From assembly GCF_030269925.1 (NCBI RefSeq), contig NC_085129.1, positions 19,335,501 through 19,399,500 of the forward strand: a stretch of 64,000 nucleotides of DNA. The letters are read 5' to 3'. The notes under the pieces are model-generated. The model was not told the DNA's origin and did no database searches. It saw only the letters and a program-made list of their open reading frames with translations. This DNA is from Bombyx mori (lineage: Eukaryota; Arthropoda; Insecta; Lepidoptera; Bombycidae). The position numbers were made by a program, and so were the translations under genes. Positions 55,301 through 59,565 of the stretch are shown piece by piece. Every line of letters starts with the position of its first letter. The stretch's first letter is position 1.

Positions 55301-56489
55301 GTGTGTGTGTGTTGAGCGAGCGTGTGTTATTGAGCGAATGTGTGTGTGTGTGTGTGTGTGGGCGTGGGTGTGTGGGCGTGGGTGTGTGTGTTTGAGCGAG
55401 TATGTGTGTGTGTATGTGTGCGTGTGTGCATGTATGTTTGAGCGATTGTGTTTGGGTGTGTGATTGAGCGCGTGTGTTGTTTTTTAAAACAAACCGCCGT
55501 ACTGATGTTGTGTCGCGCAGGTCTGTCCGGCAGCTGTACGGCGCCGACGAGGCCTGCTACATCATGGACGCGAAGGTGCAGGGGAACATCGGCCGGTACC
55601 TCAACGTGAGTACACAAGCTCATATAAATAAATAAAAATATTGTCAGGCGCTAACACTGAGTGTAAAGCTTAAATGTCATGTTAAGTTCTACATCTTTTG
55701 CTTAGACGATTGTACCGAGCTAACAATACACCCGGTGTTGAGCAGTCACAGTAGTCCGTAGACATCACAATGCGAATCATACTATATCATCATCATTCTG
55801 CTTATTTCTACTGTGAAGGGTAGGGTAACCGTTGTAACTATACTTGAGACCTTAGAGCTTATATCTCTAGGTGAGTGGCGCATTTACGTTGATGTCTATG
55901 GGCTCCACTGTACCTAAAAATGTTTTTATTTTATTGCCCTTGTAAGTAGGCAGACGAGCATATGGACCACCTGATGGTGAGTGGTTACCGTCGCCCATGG
56001 ACTTCAGCAATGCCAGGTGCAGAGCCAAGCCGCTGCCTACCGACGGTATTGCTTGCCAGGCTTGTGGAGCGGTAGGCAGCGGCTTGGCTCTGCCCATGGC
56101 ATTGCTGCAGTCCATGGGCGACTGTAACCACTCACCATCAGGTGGTCCATATGCTCGTCTGCCTACAAGGGCAATAAATATATATATACACACATGGGGT
56201 CGGATGATCGTAAATTTGTTGCCCTATATTGCCTTATATTGATGTATTTATCATTAAAATGGCCCATTTGCGTCGCGCACAGCACTCGTGCTCCCCGAAC
56301 GTGTTCGTTCAGAACGTGTTCGTGGACACGCACGACCCGCGGTTCCCGTGGGTGGCGTTCTTCGCGCTGTGCCACGTGCGCGCCGGGACCGAGCTCACCT
56401 GGAACTACAACTACGACGTGGGCTCGGTCCCCGGGAAGGTCCTCTACTGCCACTGCGGCGCGCCCAACTGCAGGGGGCGCCTGCTCTAA
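22673..56489 (+). CDS. egg: Histone H3K9 methyltransferase SETDB1 (eggless)
   Basis: SETDB1 tri-methylates histone H3 Lys9 in the nucleus and silences transposons and germline genes. The 35 exons are: 22673-22715, 23646-27035, 27225-27388, 28098-28184, 29969-30080, 30815-30925, 31802-31995, 33291-33371, 34578-34650, 35859-36025, 36523-36677, 37492-37607, 38489-38628, 39826-39855, 40479-40601, 40979-41026, 41756-41923, 42475-42595, 43532-43634, 44248-44447, 44778-44962, 45868-45948, 46599-46706, 47143-47288, 48023-48218, 49224-49391, 49877-50013, 51129-51192, 52042-52155, 52613-52729, 53401-53546, 54513-54676, 55079-55145, 55521-55605, 56283-56489. All introns are GT-AG and all phases match; the total is 7611 bases, 2536 residues. 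Human SETDB1 is about 1290 residues; the excess is nearly all N-terminal. The start at 22673 is the first in-frame ATG before the first donor. Exon 17 could also start at 41777 in frame. Domains from the Tudors to post-SET align clearly with the family. Confidence 0.93.
22716..23645 (+). other. SETDB1 intron 1
   Basis: AT-rich, 930 bases, no mobile element or conserved coding stretch recognised. It is among the few longer introns in this gene without an obvious SINE. Confidence 0.45.
23646..27035 (+). CDS. egg: SETDB1 exon 2: 1130-residue acidic N-terminal region
   Basis: Codes for residues 15-1144. It is uninterrupted for 3390 bases and rich in Asn, Ser, Glu, Asp and Ile/Val, with no globular domain recognised. 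It reads as intrinsically disordered. Possible SUMO-interaction cores are [10 protein letters not shown] (near residue 870) and IVPIVSED. Near the end EPKPSTS occurs twice, about 38 residues apart ([13 protein letters not shown] and [13 protein letters not shown]), a small internal duplication. It ends in a dense acidic run ([16 protein letters not shown]). The frame is open from the acceptor at 23645, and codon use looks coding. Its length relative to other SETDB1 proteins is the oddest part of the gene. Confidence 0.9.
27389..28097 (+). other. SETDB1 intron 3
   Basis: It holds a short antisense jockey-like LINE piece at about 27810-27905 (GGTGAGCTCACGGGATCAAT). The rest is unassigned. Confidence 0.5.
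28560..28745 (+). pseudogene. RTE LINE polymerase C-terminus
   Basis: [12 protein letters not shown] followed by [18 protein letters not shown] is the C-terminal signature of RTE-type LINE polymerases, with a frame still open over about 60 codons. It lies in SETDB1 intron 4, sense strand, and lacks a visible simple-repeat tail. Confidence 0.75.
29386..29649 (+). other. Open frame, probably retroelement derived
   Basis: An 87-codon frame ([20 protein letters not shown] and on) with a G-run, in SETDB1 intron 4. It reads like part of an old LINE but no class-defining motif is present. It is unlikely to be a gene. Confidence 0.25.
30086..30390 (-). repeat. Bm1 SINE with further repeat pieces in SETDB1 intron 5
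   Basis: Minus-strand Bm1 from poly(T) near 30088 to the ATTACACGATGTTATTCCTT part, lacking the tRNA-like head. It is followed by a family B tail (30415-30500, plus) and another minus-strand Bm1 fragment (30502-30650). Confidence 0.8.
30970..31352. repeat. Palindrome of two Bm1 SINE copies
   Basis: A minus-strand copy (30970 to about 31180) is followed directly by a plus-strand copy (about 31175-31352). Both carry the same unusual variant GTTTGACAGGCGGGGCAGCC, where other copies read GAAGGGTGGGGC. The arms should form a long hairpin in the SETDB1 pre-mRNA (intron 6). Confidence 0.85.
31370..31640 (+). repeat. Unclassified poly(A)-tailed repeat
   Basis: About 270 GC-rich bases that end in GCACACTGACCAAAAAAAAA. 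A B-box-like GTCGGTTCGACTCCGAC lies inside. It may be a SINE or a LINE 3' end; no second copy was found in the window. Confidence 0.45.
32040..32455 (+). repeat. AGT trinucleotide microsatellite with LINE B tail
   Basis: Positions 32040-32336 are imperfect AGT/AAC trinucleotide repeats. A family B LINE tail (32338-32455) follows and ends in GGGCAATAAAAAGTAGTACC, so AGT-type sequence resumes after its poly(A). The LINE therefore probably landed in the microsatellite. Lies in SETDB1 intron 7. Confidence 0.85.
32880..33275 (+). repeat. LTR-like fragment
   Basis: It contains ATAACGCCATCTATTGTCAG, four AGTC repeats and an end (TGGTGGAACATTTATTTATC, then CGAACCCCAGCGCGTAGTAA) that resembles the end of a gypsy-type LTR. 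A related piece is at 33800-33890 (GACCGCCATCTATTGCCAAA) and another near 31680-31715. No terminal dinucleotides or target duplication could be fixed. Confidence 0.35.
33885..34440 (-). repeat. Antisense Bm1 interrupted by an antisense jockey LINE tail
   Basis: Bm1 pieces at 33885-33956 and 34300-34432 surround an antisense jockey-like 3' end (about 33970-34275, landmarks TAGGTGAGCTCGCTGGGCTC and GAAACGCGACCCACTGAG). The arrangement suggests the LINE entered an older Bm1. SETDB1 intron 8. Confidence 0.7.
35395..35612 (+). mobile_element. Jockey-like LINE tail with poly(A)
   Basis: From GGTTAACCCATAGACACAGC to CTATCAGTTTAGGTAGAAAA. SETDB1 intron 9, sense orientation. A deletion derivative of Bm1 follows at about 35770-35820. 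Confidence 0.8.
35859..36025 (+). CDS. egg: SETDB1 exon 10: Cys-pair module, possibly zinc binding
   Basis: Residues 1419-1474. Two Cys pairs, CLNPAC and CRPC, flank about 40 residues with a central [12 protein letters not shown]. The spacing suits one zinc site and is not part of vertebrate SETDB1 as I remember it; a similar Cys module is remembered in insect eggless proteins. Its role is unknown. The exon is GC-rich compared with the flanks. Confidence 0.7.
36046..36438 (-). repeat. Nearly complete Bm1 SINE, minus strand
   Basis: It has the tail, a body with deletions, and the tRNA-like head at 36350-36438, including GGGATTCGAACACCGATGCA (B box) and GCCACGACGACTT. It is one of the copies that show the whole element order. 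It ends about 85 bases before SETDB1 exon 11. Confidence 0.8.
36523..38628 (+). CDS. egg: SETDB1 exons 11-13: SUMO-binding core and coiled coil
   Basis: Exon 11 (36523-36677) contains [14 protein letters not shown], a hydrophobic core followed by acidic and Ser residues, like the N-terminal SUMO-interaction motif of human SETDB1 (IIEIPDEDDD). Exons 12 and 13 (37492-37607, 38489-38628) encode a helical stretch, [14 protein letters not shown] through [20 protein letters not shown], in the position of the N-terminal coiled coil that binds ATF7IP-type partners in mammals. The partner is inferred from the family, not shown here. Confidence 0.75.
36887..36965 (+). repeat. Fragment of repeat C
   Basis: Matches the start of repeat C (GGTAACTAAGACCTTTAGGT to GAAAAATGATAATATGG); the rest is absent. 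Confidence 0.6.
37119..37390 (+). repeat. CT microsatellite
   Basis: About 270 bases of CT and CTC repeats, flanked by CACTCACTCACTC. It lies in SETDB1 intron 11, about 100 bases before exon 12. Open frames through it (poly-Arg/Glu) are artefacts. Confidence 0.95.
38022..38408 (+). repeat. Repeat C, nearly complete
   Basis: From TTTTATTTTAAGGGATTTTA to GTTCCCGCCAAAAAGTCGG. Internal GGATCCCGAGAAGTTACGTC and ATCACACAACTTCACTCC boxes match the copies at 41944 and 51224. It ends about 80 bases before SETDB1 exon 13. Confidence 0.75.
38995..39097 (+). repeat. Jockey-like LINE tail
   Basis: The last 100 or so bases of the jockey-like 3' UTR (GGTTTGAGCCCCGTGAGCTC, CTCTCAAGGCTATCAGCATA). SETDB1 intron 13. 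Confidence 0.75.
39205..39641 (-). repeat. Full-length Bm1 SINE with a LINE B tail
   Basis: On the minus strand it has the complete tRNA-like head (about 39641-39553), the linker with ATTGACTTCCACGGTGAAGG, and the body. After the GGGCTCCAGTAACCACT box the tail is that of LINE B (CACCATCAGGTGGGCCATAT, then CTACAAGGACAATAAAAAAA). Other Bm1 copies end with CCACCCATCTAAGC. It is followed directly by a plus-strand Bm1 tail at 39645-39765. Confidence 0.8.
40105..40275 (+). repeat. Repeat E
   Basis: The block GCAACATTTTTGTAACTTTA through ATTTGAATGGAGTAAACTTA to AACATCGAATTGTTGATGC recurs at 54080-54265 and, more diverged, at 63560-63640. Unclassified and non-coding. Confidence 0.55.
40312..40892. 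repeat. Bm1 tail (plus) and Bm1 head (minus) around SETDB1 exon 15
   Basis: A plus-strand Bm1 tail lies at 40312-40430, ending about 50 bases before exon 15 (40479). A minus-strand head fragment lies at 40785-40892, about 185 bases after it, with GCCACGACGACTT at its end. Confidence 0.7.
40479..40601 (+). CDS. egg: SETDB1 exon 15: nuclear localisation signal
   Basis: Residues 1622-1662 begin [13 protein letters not shown] and continue to QPKKAA, a bipartite-type basic signal. It lies between the coiled coil and the first Tudor domain. It is preceded by a 10-codon exon (39826-39855), the smallest in the gene. Confidence 0.75.
41756..44962 (+). CDS. egg: SETDB1 exons 17-21: Tudor domains
   Basis: Exons 41756-41923, 42475-42595, 43532-43634, 44248-44447 and 44778-44962 encode residues 1679-1937. 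Landmarks: [20 protein letters not shown] (first Tudor), [12 protein letters not shown] and [10 protein letters not shown] then [15 protein letters not shown] (second), and [16 protein letters not shown] with [14 protein letters not shown] (third). These match the tandem Tudor region of SETDB1, which reads methyl-lysine and acetyl-lysine on H3. The aromatic FFDDGYA box is intact. Confidence 0.92.
41944..42318 (+). repeat. Repeat C in SETDB1 intron 17
   Basis: From TTTTTTTTTAAAGGGATTTT to GTTCCCGCCAAAAAGTC; it begins about 20 bases after the exon 17 donor. Confidence 0.75.
42673..43210. mobile_element. Three-layer nest: jockey LINE, Bm1, jockey LINE
   Basis: The outer jockey-like LINE (plus) is split after GTGGTAGAT at about 42753 and resumes at about 43080 with GCTGAAGCACGGCTTTTGCT. 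Between them sits a minus-strand Bm1 (42754-43074), itself split by a minus-strand jockey-like tail (42968-43034, poly(T) then CTGGTAGCCTTGAGAGGC). The order of insertion can be read directly. Confidence 0.8.
43640..43992 (-). repeat. LINE B tail and Bm1 SINE, both minus strand
   Basis: A family B piece (about 43665-43742) begins soon after the exon 19 donor. A Bm1 from poly(T) at 43760 to the GGTAGGTACCACCACCCCG box (about 43975) follows. Then a copy of repeat G at about 44000-44150. Confidence 0.75.
44525..44745 (+). repeat. Jockey LINE tail with deletion, then Bm1 tail
   Basis: The jockey-like piece (44525-44630) lacks the middle of its 3' UTR: CAGTGGGTCGC joins directly to TATCAGCATAG. 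A plus-strand Bm1 tail follows (44636-44745) and ends 32 bases before SETDB1 exon 21. Confidence 0.75.
45026..45110 (+). repeat. Fragment of repeat C
   Basis: Only the start of repeat C (ACTTAAGACCTTTTAGTCAA to GAAAAATAGTAATATG) is present. Confidence 0.6.
45130..45450 (+). mobile_element. LINE family B: coding tail and 3' UTR
   Basis: This is the longest family B copy and shows what it is. The frame reads [14 protein letters not shown], a [23 protein letters not shown] segment (the W codon is lost here) and [18 protein letters not shown], which is the C-terminus of a non-LTR retrotransposon polymerase. The 3' UTR follows (ACCACTCACCATCAGGTGGG). SETDB1 intron 21, sense strand. Confidence 0.75.
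45545..45790 (+). repeat. Bm1 SINE
   Basis: Plus-strand body and tail from ACTAGTGGTAGGACCTCACG to CACCAGCTGGGCTGTG, followed by the start of a minus-strand copy (TTTTTTTATTTGCATATATG, then GGTGGACGAGCTC). Confidence 0.75.
46239..46520. repeat. TIR-bounded GT-rich element
   Basis: ACAGGGTGTAATTTAC near 46240 and AAAATACACCCTGTATA near 46475-46491 form inverted ends of the mariner-like type, next to TA. Between them lie a GTGC/GTGT microsatellite (46345-46460) and before it unassigned sequence; a TA microsatellite follows (46489-46517). SETDB1 intron 22. Confidence 0.55.
47143..48218 (+). CDS. egg: SETDB1 exons 24-25: methyl-CpG-binding-type domain
   Basis: Residues about 2001-2114. HTCGPKCK with [13 protein letters not shown] is the family's pre-MBD Cys motif. 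[20 protein letters not shown] is the MBD core. As in other SETDB1 proteins the domain is probably not a real methyl-CpG reader. The two exons are separated by a minisatellite-bearing intron. Confidence 0.9.
47354..47500 (+). repeat. tRNA-like head of Bm1
   Basis: GTCGTCGCGGCCTAAAGGAT (A-box region) and GGTGTTGGAATCCCGCAGGC (B-box region, one base off consensus) followed by the GTACTTAATAAATGTTCACG linker. The body is missing. This is a SINE head, not a functional tRNA gene. Confidence 0.75.
47580..47960 (+). repeat. Minisatellite, about 74-base unit, five copies
   Basis: Units start with AAATACTATGATAG at about 47598, 47672, 47744, 47817 and 47893; spacings are 72-76 bases. Each unit then has AATATTGAACGTAAAATTTG, GAGCCACTGGTCTACAG and TCTCGTCTTCTATG. 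Unit 4 carries a four-base insertion. It fills most of the intron between SETDB1 exons 24 and 25. Confidence 0.9.
48855..49195 (+). repeat. Bm1 SINE with a 90-base insertion
   Basis: Plus-strand Bm1 from TTACTGGTGGTGGGACCTCT to CCATCTAAGCAATAAATAAA, interrupted at about 48917-49005 by AT-rich sequence containing a T run. It ends about 30 bases before SETDB1 exon 26. Confidence 0.75.
49224..51192 (+). CDS. egg: SETDB1 exons 26-28: pre-SET zinc cluster
   Basis: Residues 2115-2237. The nine-Cys zinc cluster is visible as CGCDCTDDC, then CACWQ, then CNSRCKC and QTC, over exons 49224-49391, 49877-50013 and 51129-51192. [17 protein letters not shown] is the family's linker. All expected Cys are present, so the cluster should fold. 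Confidence 0.93.
49392..49876 (+). other. SETDB1 intron 26
   Basis: A piece at about 49735-49830 (GTACCCAAGACGGCTGAGCC, GATTTGGATGAAATTTCGAT) resembles a common lepidopteran repeat terminus, remembered from other loci. Nothing else was assigned. Confidence 0.4.
50014..51128 (+). repeat. SETDB1 intron 27: stacked LINE and SINE pieces
   Basis: Family B tail at about 50095-50210; an unclassified GC-rich LINE-like end at 50232-50345; a jockey-like tail with internal deletions at about 50565-50765 (CGGCACGACACGAGAACCCT, then GGTTTGAGCCCCGAGAGCTC); and a plus-strand Bm1 at 50782-50990. Confidence 0.7.
51224..51590 (+). repeat. Repeat C in SETDB1 intron 28
   Basis: Nearly complete copy from TATAGGGTATTTTATGACTT to GTTCCCGCCAAAAAGTCG. 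Bm1 pieces follow: plus strand 51750-51875 and minus strand 51880-52018, joined near 51878, just before exon 29. Confidence 0.75.
52042..52729 (+). CDS. egg: SETDB1 exons 29-30: N-terminal half of the SET domain
   Basis: Residues 2238-2314. [15 protein letters not shown] holds the GWG motif that binds AdoMet, and [15 protein letters not shown] the following strand. [12 protein letters not shown] leads into the insertion that splits the SET domain. Confidence 0.93.
52392..52535 (-). repeat. Bm1 SINE fragment, minus strand
   Basis: Poly(T)-like TTTTATTTTTATTTTTTATT, then the reverse complement of the Bm1 tail and part of the body. SETDB1 intron 29. Confidence 0.75.
52930..53372 (-). mobile_element. 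Jockey-like LINE 3' end, antisense
   Basis: Poly(T) and CCTACCTAAGCTGATGGTCT at 52922-52955, then about 155 unrelated bases (to about 53117), then the LINE resumes (GGTTAGCTCACGGGGCTCAA) and runs to GATCCGAAATGAAGTG. It ends just before the acceptor of SETDB1 exon 31. Confidence 0.75.
53401..54676 (+). CDS. egg: SETDB1 exons 31-32: SET-domain insertion
   Basis: Residues 2315-2417. About 100 residues interrupt the SET fold, against roughly 350 in human SETDB1. Exon 31 is Ser/Asp/Glu-rich. Exon 32 starts with basic [10 protein letters not shown], then alternates Lys with Glu or Asp for about 25 residues (possible single alpha-helix), and ends with CITISDDDE, a strong SUMO-interaction core. Human SETDB1 has a comparable core (IQTISSGSEGD) at the same place. 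The acceptor of exon 31 is a tandem CAGCAG (53398-53403), so a Gln may be optional. Confidence 0.85.
53628..54040 (+). repeat. Repeat D, plus copy
   Basis: About 410 bases from TTGCATAGCTTTTATCGTGG to CCCCGAGTGCCACACGTG. It contains a consensus CRE-like TGACGTCA and a TATATAAATATAG box. An inverted copy is at 62885-63292. The class is unknown; an LTR or other promoter-bearing element is possible. Confidence 0.65.
54060..54265 (+). repeat. Repeat E, second copy
   Basis: It matches 40105-40275 over GACATTTTTGCAACTTTGCA to AACATCGAACTGTTGACGCT, with moderate divergence. Confidence 0.55.
54811..54900 (+). repeat. Short repeat H
   Basis: CCCTTTGATTGCCATGTAGG, then ACCGGTGCCCTACGCGGCGC. Related copies are at 56696-56790 (plus), 57105-57175 (minus) and about 43300-43375 (minus). 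Confidence 0.5.
55079..56489 (+). CDS. egg: SETDB1 exons 33-35: C-terminal SET and post-SET
   Basis: Residues 2418-2536. [17 protein letters not shown] joins across the last intron to [18 protein letters not shown], giving the NHSCSPN catalytic motif split by an intron after Asn. ELTWNYNYD carries the catalytic Tyr; the residue before it is Asn where human SETDB1 has Asp. [13 protein letters not shown] followed by TAA (56487-56489) is the post-SET zinc motif. The exons are 55079-55145, 55521-55605 and 56283-56489. Confidence 0.94.
55296..55475 (+). repeat. GT microsatellite
   Basis: GT-rich imperfect repeats with GAGCGAG interruptions, in SETDB1 intron 33. Open frames across it are artefacts. 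Confidence 0.9.
55922..56186. repeat. Palindrome of two LINE B tails
   Basis: A minus-strand copy (55922-56047) and a plus-strand copy (about 56060-56186) are joined by a spacer of about 20 bases. Both share the variant CCATCAGGTGGTCCATATGC, where most copies read GGGCCGTATGC. It lies in the last SETDB1 intron, about 100 bases before exon 35. Confidence 0.85.
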
Positions 56490-56530
56490 TCGAACCCTCC
56501 GCCGACTATACGAACATCAGTGATGTGCTC

Positions 56531-56536
56531 AATAAA
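56531..56536 (+). terminator. egg: SETDB1 polyadenylation signal
   Basis: AATAAA 42 bases after the stop codon; it is the first such signal in the 3' UTR. Confidence 0.75.
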
Positions 56537-56557
56537 TAACACTAAAATTAGCGTCTT

Positions 56558-56692
56558 GGGGGGGCGTCCATTAATTACGTGGGTGTTCTAGGGGGGGAGG
56601 GGATGAAGCTAAATCTTTTCAAATCTCACTTAGGGGGGAGGGGGGGTAAAACAATCTCAAAAACGCCTCACGTAATTAATGGACACCCTCTT
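56558..56692. mobile_element. Small MITE with GCGTCCATTAATTACGT ends
   Basis: GGGCGTCCATTAATTACGTG at about 56564 and its complement CACGTAATTAATGGACACCC at about 56667-56688 form near-perfect inverted ends around a G-rich centre. The element is about 130 bases and non-coding. It lies about 25 bases after the SETDB1 polyadenylation signal. Confidence 0.75.
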
Positions 56693-56789
56693 AACCCTTT
56701 GACTGCCATGTAGGTAACCGGTGCCCTAGGCGGCGCACTGAAGTCATTATGTCAATTTCTCTCTTCGATCTTCTTACTAAGACGCCGGT

Positions 56790-56960
56790 TTTTTTTTATT
56801 GCTTAGATAGGTGGACGAACTCACAGCCCACCTGGTGTTAAGTGGTTACTGAAGCCCATAGACAACGTAAAACGCATTACTGCTTCACGGCAGAAATAGG
56901 CCAAGCGGTGGTACCTACCCGTGCGGACTCACAAGAGGTCCTACTACCAGTAGTCTCTGG
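56790..56960 (-). repeat. Bm1 SINE fragment with internal deletion
   Basis: Poly(T) then minus-strand Bm1; CCCATAGACAACGTAAAACG joins parts of the body that lie over 100 bases apart in other copies. Confidence 0.75.
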
Positions 56961-57229
56961 GAAATTGAGTAGATCTAGTAGACTGGGAAAGACGAATCCG
57001 AACGATACTGAGAAAGAATCTATTTCTTGAAAAATAAAAGAGTAATACATTAACAAACAAAAGAAGGCGCAGTTAGGCAATCCAGGCCAGGCCTTAGTAA
57101 CAGAAATCCACATAATTACTTCAGTGCACCGCGTAGGATATCGGTGACCTACATAGCAGTAAATCTGTTAAAACGATGCTTTTAGAACACTTGTTTATAA
57201 TTATTAAAGACTTATTTTACGATTTAATA

Positions 57230-57620
57230 TCGCGTTTTTTTGAAGTGAAAACTTCTTTAGAATCTTTGTGATTTCAAACCGGATGCAACGGAAAAAACGA
57301 CAGGTAAGAGACACAAATACAAAAATGTGTAGGATGAAGCCAGCAAAGAATGAGACAGAAATATACATACTATTTAATACAGCGCCATCTGTGAGATTTT
57401 TTAATACTAACGTGTGTATGAAAGCTCTAGTAGTGAATTTTAATTTAGGATTATACGTGAAATTAAAATATCAATTCACAGAGGGCGCTACCTTACAATT
57501 ATTTACTAATGACAAATTTTTACATATACTTAAGACGTTTAGGATAATTGTATTTCAATTTTGGAAGGTTTCACTTCTACCACGTGTGAATTGCACACAT
57601 GTAAGTTTTTTTTACTATCA
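57230..57620 (+). repeat. Repeat F, plus copy
   Basis: It contains CAGCGCCATCTGTGAGATTT, AGGATTATACGTGAAATTAA, CAATTCACAGAGGGCGCTAC and TACCACGTGTGAATTGCACA. An inverted copy is at 60262-60655. Open frames in it (57268-57672) are not recognised and the second copy has stops, so it is treated as non-coding. Confidence 0.7.
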
Positions 57621-58555
57621 TTATTTCCAATGCTTCGAATTCTTTACATTTTCCTTTATAGCAAACGCCTAAAGTCGTTGAGTCGATACGACGCAAGATT
57701 AAACCGTAAAATTGGTTTTTCATGTATATACACGATTCAGGAAAATCGCAGAAAATAGAAAGAGAGAGAGAGAGAATGAGAATACACTTTATTGCACACC
57801 AATACACAATTTACATTCAAAAACAATCAACAAGCAGATACATTTGTACAATAGGCGGTCTTATCGCTAAAAGCGATGTTTTCCAGACAACCCTTTATGC
57901 TAATCCTTATCTACTACTACTAATACTTATCGTTTATCTTTTTGTTTATTTGTGATGTTCTCCGTGTTCACATGTACAATTCAAACAAAGTCTCCATGTC
58001 ATTCTGTAGATGTTCACAGCCTGTAGCATTTTCTGCTGTGGCCCAGTGGCTCTTTGGTTTAGTGGGAGTATAATTCGGCTCCAATAACACGCCGGTACCA
58101 ATGTATCTGTTAATATTACGATAAGTCATAAAATTGTAAATCTCATTCGTATTTAAGTAGTTTAAAGTTGTAGTTAAGTTTTTATGATACTATTAGGTAT
58201 AGTTTAGTGTATTATTGTATTTGTGATTATATGATTAAAGTTTGTAAATTTTACTGCCGTTTTGTAGTTTTTGTTTTGTTTATAACATGACCTTTTTATC
58301 TCGTTAATAAATCGATGAACGCCGATCACAAGCACGAATAAGTGTCACGTTCCGCCTGAGCGTGCAAGCGAGAGCGTTGAACAAGCGATAGAGAGGCACG
58401 ATCAGCCCCAGCGTTGGCTTGTGACACATTTATCTCTCTTCTCGCGTGACGTCAGAGCTAGCAGTTCGAATAGTTCTGCTACTGACGTTATCACGTAAAA
58501 CTATCGTCCGTAAACCGACTTTACGGACAACCTTTTTTTTACGACAGTGCCCGTG
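57621..58555. other. Intergenic sequence between SETDB1 and HMGXB4
   Basis: AT-rich, with a GAGA run at 57758-57775. A GC-richer part at 58340-58500 has no recognised feature. No exon of either flanking gene was seen. Confidence 0.4.
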
Positions 58556-58710
58556 TAGCAGTAATGCGGTTTGAAGGGTGGGGTAGCCGTTGTAACTATA
58601 CTGAGACCTTATATCTCAAGGTAGGTGGCGCATTTATGTTGTAGATGTCTATGGGTTCCAGTAACCACTTAACACGAGGTGGGCTGTGAGCTCTTCCACC
58701 CATCTAATCT
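58556..58710 (+). repeat. Bm1 SINE fragment
   Basis: Plus-strand body (GGTTTGAAGGGTGGGGTAGC) to CCACCCATCTAATC; the tail lacks poly(A). Confidence 0.75.
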
Positions 58711-58772
58711 ATATAAATAATATTATACTTAAACGAAAATTTAAAACCACATAAATAGGTAAATTTTTTGAA

Positions 58773-59420
58773 GATTTTTATGGCCCGGTAACGAGACCTT
58801 TAAGCCAACTAGTAGGTTACTATCAAATCTAACTAGACAGGGAAAGGAATGCATCGATAGGCGTCTTTGAGCCTAGAATCCTTAGATTATTAAGATATTT
58901 ATATCTTGATTCCAACCAAGAATCAAATTCCTGCTCGTGGTACAGCAGTGTATTGTATTCACGAGACGATTTAATGTAAGCCTGACTTTACACCTAGAAT
59001 TCTCGTTGTCTATTGACAACGATTAACGCTCCCATTTTTGTTTCTTTTTTTTTGGCGGGAACGCGAGCAGTGAAGTTGTATGTTTTGTTTTATTTTGTCT
59101 GTTTAGTGTTTCTTCAGATTTAAATGTGTAATAACGGTGGTATATTAACTGTTTAATATCTGTGAAAGTGCACAAATGTGGGAAAATGAAATAAAATCGC
59201 TGGACGTAACTTCTCGGGATCCTCCAAAAGGTCTACTAAAAAAATCTCAGTTAATGACTACCATTTTACTGAGATTATATTTTTTTATATTGCATTCCAT
59301 ATCTTATCTTCATTTCATTTCACTCCAGATTATTATTTTTCAGAAAAATAAGTATATAAATTAAAATAAGACATGACTTAAAGGTCTTCGTTACCGGGTC
59401 ATAAAATCCCTTAAAAAAAA
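58773..59420. repeat. Repeat C ends in inverted orientation
   Basis: A forward start of repeat C (TTTTATGGCCCGGTAACGAG, 58775-58794) and a nearly complete reverse copy (about 59043-59420, beginning at TTTTTTTTTGGCGGGAACGC and ending GGTCATAAAATCCC). The 240 bases between are unassigned. Confidence 0.7.
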
Positions 59421-59479
59421 GCTCCCATCATTTTAAATAATCAATCAATTAATAAACAAAAAAAACCAAATTCGCATTA

Positions 59480-59485
59480 TTTATT
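59480..59485 (-). terminator. HMGXB4 polyadenylation signal
   Basis: AATAAA on the minus strand, 81 bases after the stop codon. Confidence 0.6.
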
Positions 59486-59565
59486 CATAAAAAAAAACAC
59501 CTAATTACAGTTTAACAAAACTTGAGAACGTGGATCGTTTGTGATCGGGGAAGTCCCGGGTGTTC

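Noticed and set aside
57268..57672. 134-codon frame after SETDB1
   Set aside because: It coincides with repeat F, whose inverted copy at 60262-60655 does not keep the frame.
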